Shown here: positions 5,731 through 8,941 of the stretch, piece by piece
Position numbering within the stretch: the stretch's first letter is position 1
Layout of the letters: the number at the start of each line of letters is the position of its first letter
Assembly: GCA_018812385.1 (NCBI GenBank)
Contig: JAHJDU010000100.1
Coordinates: 1-8,941 of the forward strand
DNA length: 8,941 nt
Source: Pseudomonadota bacterium
GTDB taxonomy: Bacteria > Desulfobacterota > Desulfobacteria > Desulfobacterales > Desulfobacteraceae
Reading direction: 5' to 3'
The notes under the pieces: model-generated
What the model was told of the DNA's origin: nothing
The model's input: the letters and a program-made list of their open reading frames with translations, nothing else
The model's database searches: none
Position numbers and translations under genes: made by a program

Positions 5731-6852
5731 ATGAGAAAACATCTTGTACTCATCGGGGGCGGCCATGCCCACATGATGACCCTTGAAAATATCGGCAAAT
5801 TTGTTGAAAAAGGGTTTAAAGTTACTGTGATCGGTCCCTCCTTCTTTCATTATTATTCCGGTATGGGTCCCGGGATGCTGGGCGGGACATACAGTTATGA
5901 GGATATCAGGTTCGCCACAAGAGATGTGGTTCAAAAGCAGGGTGGTATCTTTGTAAAGGATAAAGTCGTCCGCATTGATCCGGATAAAAAAGAAATTTAT
6001 ACCAGGACAGGACATACATTTTCCTATGACGTTGTTTCCTTTAACGCGGGCAGTTATGTCCACATGCAGTCAGCACTTGAAGACTATGATAATATTTATC
6101 CGGTTAAACCCATTGAAAAACTCATGGAAGCCGGGGATAAACTAAAAAAATTATTCGCTCAAAAAAAGATTGTCATCAGTATTGTGGGGGGCGGTCCTTC
6201 TTCTGCTGAAGTGGCCGGAAATGTTTGGCAGCTGGCAAAAAAGGTGAATCAGAATATGCCGGATATTAATATTTTTGCCGGTAAAAAATTTATGGCAAGA
6301 TTTTCCGAAAGCATCAGATCAAGGGTGATCTCAACCCTTGGCAAAAGGGGTATTCAAATTTTTGAAACAGGTTATGTAAGGCAGATCAAGCCCGATGAAA
6401 TTAGCCTTGAATCCGGGGACACATTTTCCACGGATTTTATTTTTATGGCGTTAGGTGTCAAGCCTTCCACCATATTTGAGGAATCTGGCCTGCCTGTTGG
6501 GCCGGATAAAGGGCTTTTAGTTAATAAATACCTGCAGTGTGAAAAATATCCTGAAATATTTGGCGGCGGTGATTGTATTTATTTTAAGGATCAGCCCCTG
6601 GATAAGGTCGGGGTATATGCAGTCCGGCAAAATCCTGTCCTTCTTCATAACTTGATGGCAAGCCTTGAAGATGGCGATCTTGAAGCATTTGATCCAGGGC
6701 CTGAATATCTTTTGATTTTCAATGTTGGCGGCGGAGTTGGCGTATTCAAGAAAAAATGGCTGGTGTTTGGCGGGAAAATTGCATTTATGATTAAAGACTA
6801 TATTGACCGCAAATTTATGAAGAAATTTCAGGCCATTGAAAAAGTGTTATAG
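5731..6852 (+). CDS. NDH-2-like FAD oxidoreductase of the SelD-associated type
   Basis: A 373-residue two-dinucleotide-domain flavoprotein. The N-terminal FAD site reads LVLIGGGHAHMMTL (residues 5-18), followed by YYSGMGPGMLGGTY (41-54). This pairing is characteristic of the pyridine nucleotide-disulfide oxidoreductase family that occurs N-terminal to selenide,water dikinase in SelD fusion proteins. The NAD(P)H site is IVGGGPSSAEVAG (151-163), the second FAD contact FGGGDC (277-282), and GVYAVRQNPVLLHNL (294-308) is also family-like. There is no redox CxxC, so it is not a disulfide reductase; NAD(P)H oxidation to a quinone or soluble acceptor is expected. The start is ATG 5731 with AGAGGGG upstream. 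It sits 68 bp after the selenoprotein gene and 20 bp before the fusion gene, so co-transcription is likely. A selenium link is suggestive only. Confidence 0.82.
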   Translation: MRKHLVLIGGGHAHMMTLENIGKFVEKGFKVTVIGPSFFHYYSGMGPGMLGGTYSYEDIRFATRDVVQKQGGIFVKDKVVRIDPDKKEIYTRTGHTFSYDVVSFNAGSYVHMQSALEDYDNIYPVKPIEKLMEAGDKLKKLFAQKKIVISIVGGGPSSAEVAGNVWQLAKKVNQNMPDINIFAGKKFMARFSESIRSRVISTLGKRGIQIFETGYVRQIKPDEISLESGDTFSTDFIFMALGVKPSTIFEESGLPVGPDKGLLVNKYLQCEKYPEIFGGGDCIYFKDQPLDKVGVYAVRQNPVLLHNLMASLEDGDLEAFDPGPEYLLIFNVGGGVGVFKKKWLVFGGKIAFMIKDYIDRKFMKKFQAIEKVL

Positions 6853-6872
6853 GTTTATATGGAAAAATACAA

Positions 6873-8882
6873 ATGAAAAAAAATTTAGGATTTAAAATTG
6901 TATTGTTGTTTGTCATCGTGGGGTTAGTCTCAATATTTTTTTTATTTGACCTGGATCAGTATTTTTCCCTTGCCAATCTGAAAAATGAGCTTGATGTTTT
7001 TAAGGAATATTATGGTCAGCATAAAGTCCTGACAATGGGGATTTACATGGCCATCTATATTCTTGTGACCGCATTGTCACTTCCCGGGGCCGTTATTATG
7101 ACACTTGGAGGCGGTGCCTTGTTCGGGATTTTTTATGGGACACTTCTTGTTTCCTTTGCCAGCACCATAGGAGCAACTTTAGCCTTTTTAGTTTCCCGGT
7201 ACATGTTCAAAGACTGGGTCCAGAATAAATTTTCGTCAAAACTTTCTGCCATTAATAAAGGAATAGAAAAAGAGGGCGGATTTTATCTGTTTACCTTAAG
7301 GCTCGTGCCTGTGTTTCCATTTTTCGTGATCAACCTTGTCATGGGGGTTACCACCATTCGTACTTTTGTTTTTTATATTGTCTCCCAGGTGGGAATGCTT
7401 CCTGGAACCATTGTATTTATCAATGCCGGAACTCAGCTTGCAAAAATAGAAACTGTCAGTCAGATTTTATCGTTGAACATTATTCTCTCCTTTGCCTTAT
7501 TGGGTATTTTCCCGATTATTGCAAAGCGGTTCACAGCAATTGTAAGACAGCAAAAAGTATTTACTAAATTTTCAAAGCCTAAGGTTTATGATTATAACCT
7601 TGTGGTGATTGGTGCCGGGTCTGCCGGGCTTGTGGCCTCATATATTGCTGCGGCTGTCAAGGCAAAGGTGGCTTTGATTGAAGAACATAAAATGGGGGGA
7701 GATTGCCTTAATACCGGGTGCGTACCCAGCAAGGCGCTGATCGCCAGTGCCAGACTTTTATCCTATACCAGAAGAGCAAAAGAATTCGGGTTTGACAGGG
7801 TTTTAGTTGATTTTAATTTTGCAACGGTAATGGAACGTGTTCAATCCATTATTAAAAAAGTGGAACCCCATGATTCAATTGAGAGGTATACCGGACTTGG
7901 TGTGGATTGTATCCAGGGCAGAGCAAAAATTATCTCTCCTTTTGAAGTAAAGGTGAATGATAAAATTTTAACCACAAAAAATATCATTGTTGCCACGGGT
8001 GCAAAACCAATGGTTCCTGATTTGCCAGGACTGGATCAGATAAATTATCTTACCTCGGACAATATCTGGGATATCAGAATACTGCCAAAAAACCTGGTGG
8101 TGCTGGGTGCAGGGCCCATCGGGTGTGAGCTGGCCCAGGGGTTTTCAAGGCTGGGATCAAAAGTAACCCTTGTCCAGAGGGGTTTAATGATAATGAAAAA
8201 AGAAGATCCTGATGCTGCCCAAATCGTTTTAGACAGGTTCCGGGCAGAAGGCATTGAAGTCCTTTTGAATCACTCAGCCAAAGCCATTGAAGTTTTCAGG
8301 GATGAAAAACCAGATGAAAAACCAGACGAAAAACAAGGGGATCAAAAACAATTGGTTTGTGATCATGAAGGAAAACAAATCAGGATCGTCTTTGATGAGA
8401 TTTTGATTGCCCTTGGAAGAACCCCCAATGTTAAAGGGTTTGGCCTTGAGGAGCTTGATATTGAACTTACCAAAAGTAAGCATATTGAAACCAATGAATT
8501 TTTACAGACCAATTTTCCCAATATCTATTGCTGCGGAGATGTCCATGGCCGGTATCTATTTACCCATACTGCCGCCCATGAATCCTGGTATTCCGCTGTA
8601 AACGCTCTGTTTGGCAGAGTTAAAAAATTCAGAGTAGATTATAGTACCATCCCATGGGCTACTTACACTGATCCTGAAGTGGCAAGGGTTGGAATAAATG
8701 AGACAGATGCCAAGCTTGCCGGCCTTGATTATGAAATGGTTAAATATGGGATTGATGACCTTGACCGGGCCATTGCAGACTCTGAAAATCATGGATTTGT
8801 AAAGGTTTTGACCGTGCCGGGAAAGGATAAAAATATTACCACTTCTTTAAATCCTATGCGATTTTCCTTAGGCTCTTTGTAG
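6873..8882 (+). CDS. VTT (TVP38/DedA)-mercuric-reductase-like fusion, C-terminus replaced
   Basis: A 669-residue membrane flavoprotein. Residues 1-220 hold about six hydrophobic segments (about 6-25, 53-76, 80-108, 135-158, 162-186, 197-216) with VTT-domain features such as LGGGALFGIFYGT and LRLVPVFPFFVINLVMG. Residues 240-653 are a class I pyridine nucleotide-disulfide oxidoreductase: FAD motif GAGSAG (247-252), redox cysteines CLNTGC (C278, C283), NAD motif GAGPIG (412-417) and CCGD (553-556). Family-like sequence ends at FVKVLTVPGKDK (642-653); the last 16 residues are unrelated, so most of the dimerisation domain and its catalytic HPT/E pair are missing. Full-length relatives run some 40-50 residues longer. 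Activity is doubtful. The ribosome site is weak (GGAAAA), fitting coupling to the gene 20 bp upstream. Confidence 0.82.
   Translation: MKKNLGFKIVLLFVIVGLVSIFFLFDLDQYFSLANLKNELDVFKEYYGQHKVLTMGIYMAIYILVTALSLPGAVIMTLGGGALFGIFYGTLLVSFASTIGATLAFLVSRYMFKDWVQNKFSSKLSAINKGIEKEGGFYLFTLRLVPVFPFFVINLVMGVTTIRTFVFYIVSQVGMLPGTIVFINAGTQLAKIETVSQILSLNIILSFALLGIFPIIAKRFTAIVRQQKVFTKFSKPKVYDYNLVVIGAGSAGLVASYIAAAVKAKVALIEEHKMGGDCLNTGCVPSKALIASARLLSYTRRAKEFGFDRVLVDFNFATVMERVQSIIKKVEPHDSIERYTGLGVDCIQGRAKIISPFEVKVNDKILTTKNIIVATGAKPMVPDLPGLDQINYLTSDNIWDIRILPKNLVVLGAGPIGCELAQGFSRLGSKVTLVQRGLMIMKKEDPDAAQIVLDRFRAEGIEVLLNHSAKAIEVFRDEKPDEKPDEKQGDQKQLVCDHEGKQIRIVFDEILIALGRTPNVKGFGLEELDIELTKSKHIETNEFLQTNFPNIYCCGDVHGRYLFTHTAAHESWYSAVNALFGRVKKFRVDYSTIPWATYTDPEVARVGINETDAKLAGLDYEMVKYGIDDLDRAIADSENHGFVKVLTVPGKDKNITTSLNPMRFSLGSL
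8301..8336 (+). repeat. Three 12-bp tandem repeats coding DEKP
   Basis: GATGAAAAACCA occurs twice exactly and once as GACGAAAAACAA. It is in frame, giving DEKP-DEKP-DEKQ (residues 477-488) in a charged surface loop between NAD-domain strands of the fusion flavoprotein. Copy number could vary by slippage without changing the frame. Confidence 0.7.
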
Positions 8883-8941
8883 GATTACGCCAATCAAGCA
8901 TGATAATAAAAAATTCACTTTTATGAATATCAATCAAATAA
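8832..8941. other. Breakpoint and unassigned AT-rich tail
   Basis: From codon 654 of the fusion protein (8832) the plus-strand translation no longer resembles the flavoprotein family, and the other two frames do not restore it, so a simple frameshift is not the cause. The window's last 59 bases contain no recognised gene or terminator. On the minus strand a frame is open from the window edge to TAG at about 8853 (ending MLDWRNPTKSLRKIA). It could be the end of a neighbouring gene or element but is not recognised. Confidence 0.4.

Noticed and set aside
1..8941. CRISPR arrays, tRNA or rRNA genes
   Set aside because: No regularly spaced repeats, cloverleaf or rRNA-like conserved segments were seen on either strand.

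Overview
The window looks like a piece of an AT-rich chromosome from an anaerobic, probably sulfate-reducing bacterium of the Desulfobacteraceae type. That is inferred from the cluster of rubredoxin, rubrerythrin-like and rhodanese functions, an apparent selenocysteine codon and the general protein style. No marker gene here proves the taxonomy.

Left part (1-1333): gene debris. A 5'-cut, frameshifted fragment of a ParB/helix-turn-helix/DNA-methyltransferase protein (plus strand) meets, tail to tail, a decayed fragment from a second protein of the same family (minus strand). A short C-terminal remnant of an ISAzo13-type transposase follows. The debris ends at a perfect 16-bp palindrome that carries promoter-like hexamers on both strands.

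Middle part (1396-3492): a compact three-gene operon. It encodes a COG3910-like ABC/AAA-type ATPase (TTG start), a PadR-family regulator and a class I SAM-dependent methyltransferase whose start lies inside the padR-like gene. The palindrome just upstream is the obvious candidate operator for the PadR protein. A 556-base non-coding stretch follows (3493-4048), holding a 46-nt hairpin and a separate 13-bp inverted repeat.

Right part (4049-8882): a same-strand redox cluster. It holds a 51-residue rubredoxin-like mini-protein, a 60-residue zinc-ribbon-like protein, a rubredoxin with a CX4C first metal knuckle, a rhodanese-rubrerythrin fusion, an NDH-2-like flavoprotein of the type found N-terminal to SelD, and a membrane VTT (TVP38/DedA) domain fused to a mercuric-reductase-like flavoprotein that lacks its usual C-terminus.

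The most important reading is the rhodanese-rubrerythrin gene. It appears as two ORFs split by an in-frame TGA at 5051-5053. The TGA sits exactly where the catalytic cysteine of the rhodanese loop belongs, the frame continues without any other lesion, and a 7-bp hairpin with a G in the second loop position lies 11 nt downstream. I therefore annotate one 276-residue selenoprotein at 4832-5662. A plausible but unproven picture is a sulfur/oxygen-stress module: rubredoxins pass electrons to a diiron domain, a Sec-rhodanese handles sulfane sulfur (or selenium), and two flavoproteins supply reducing power.
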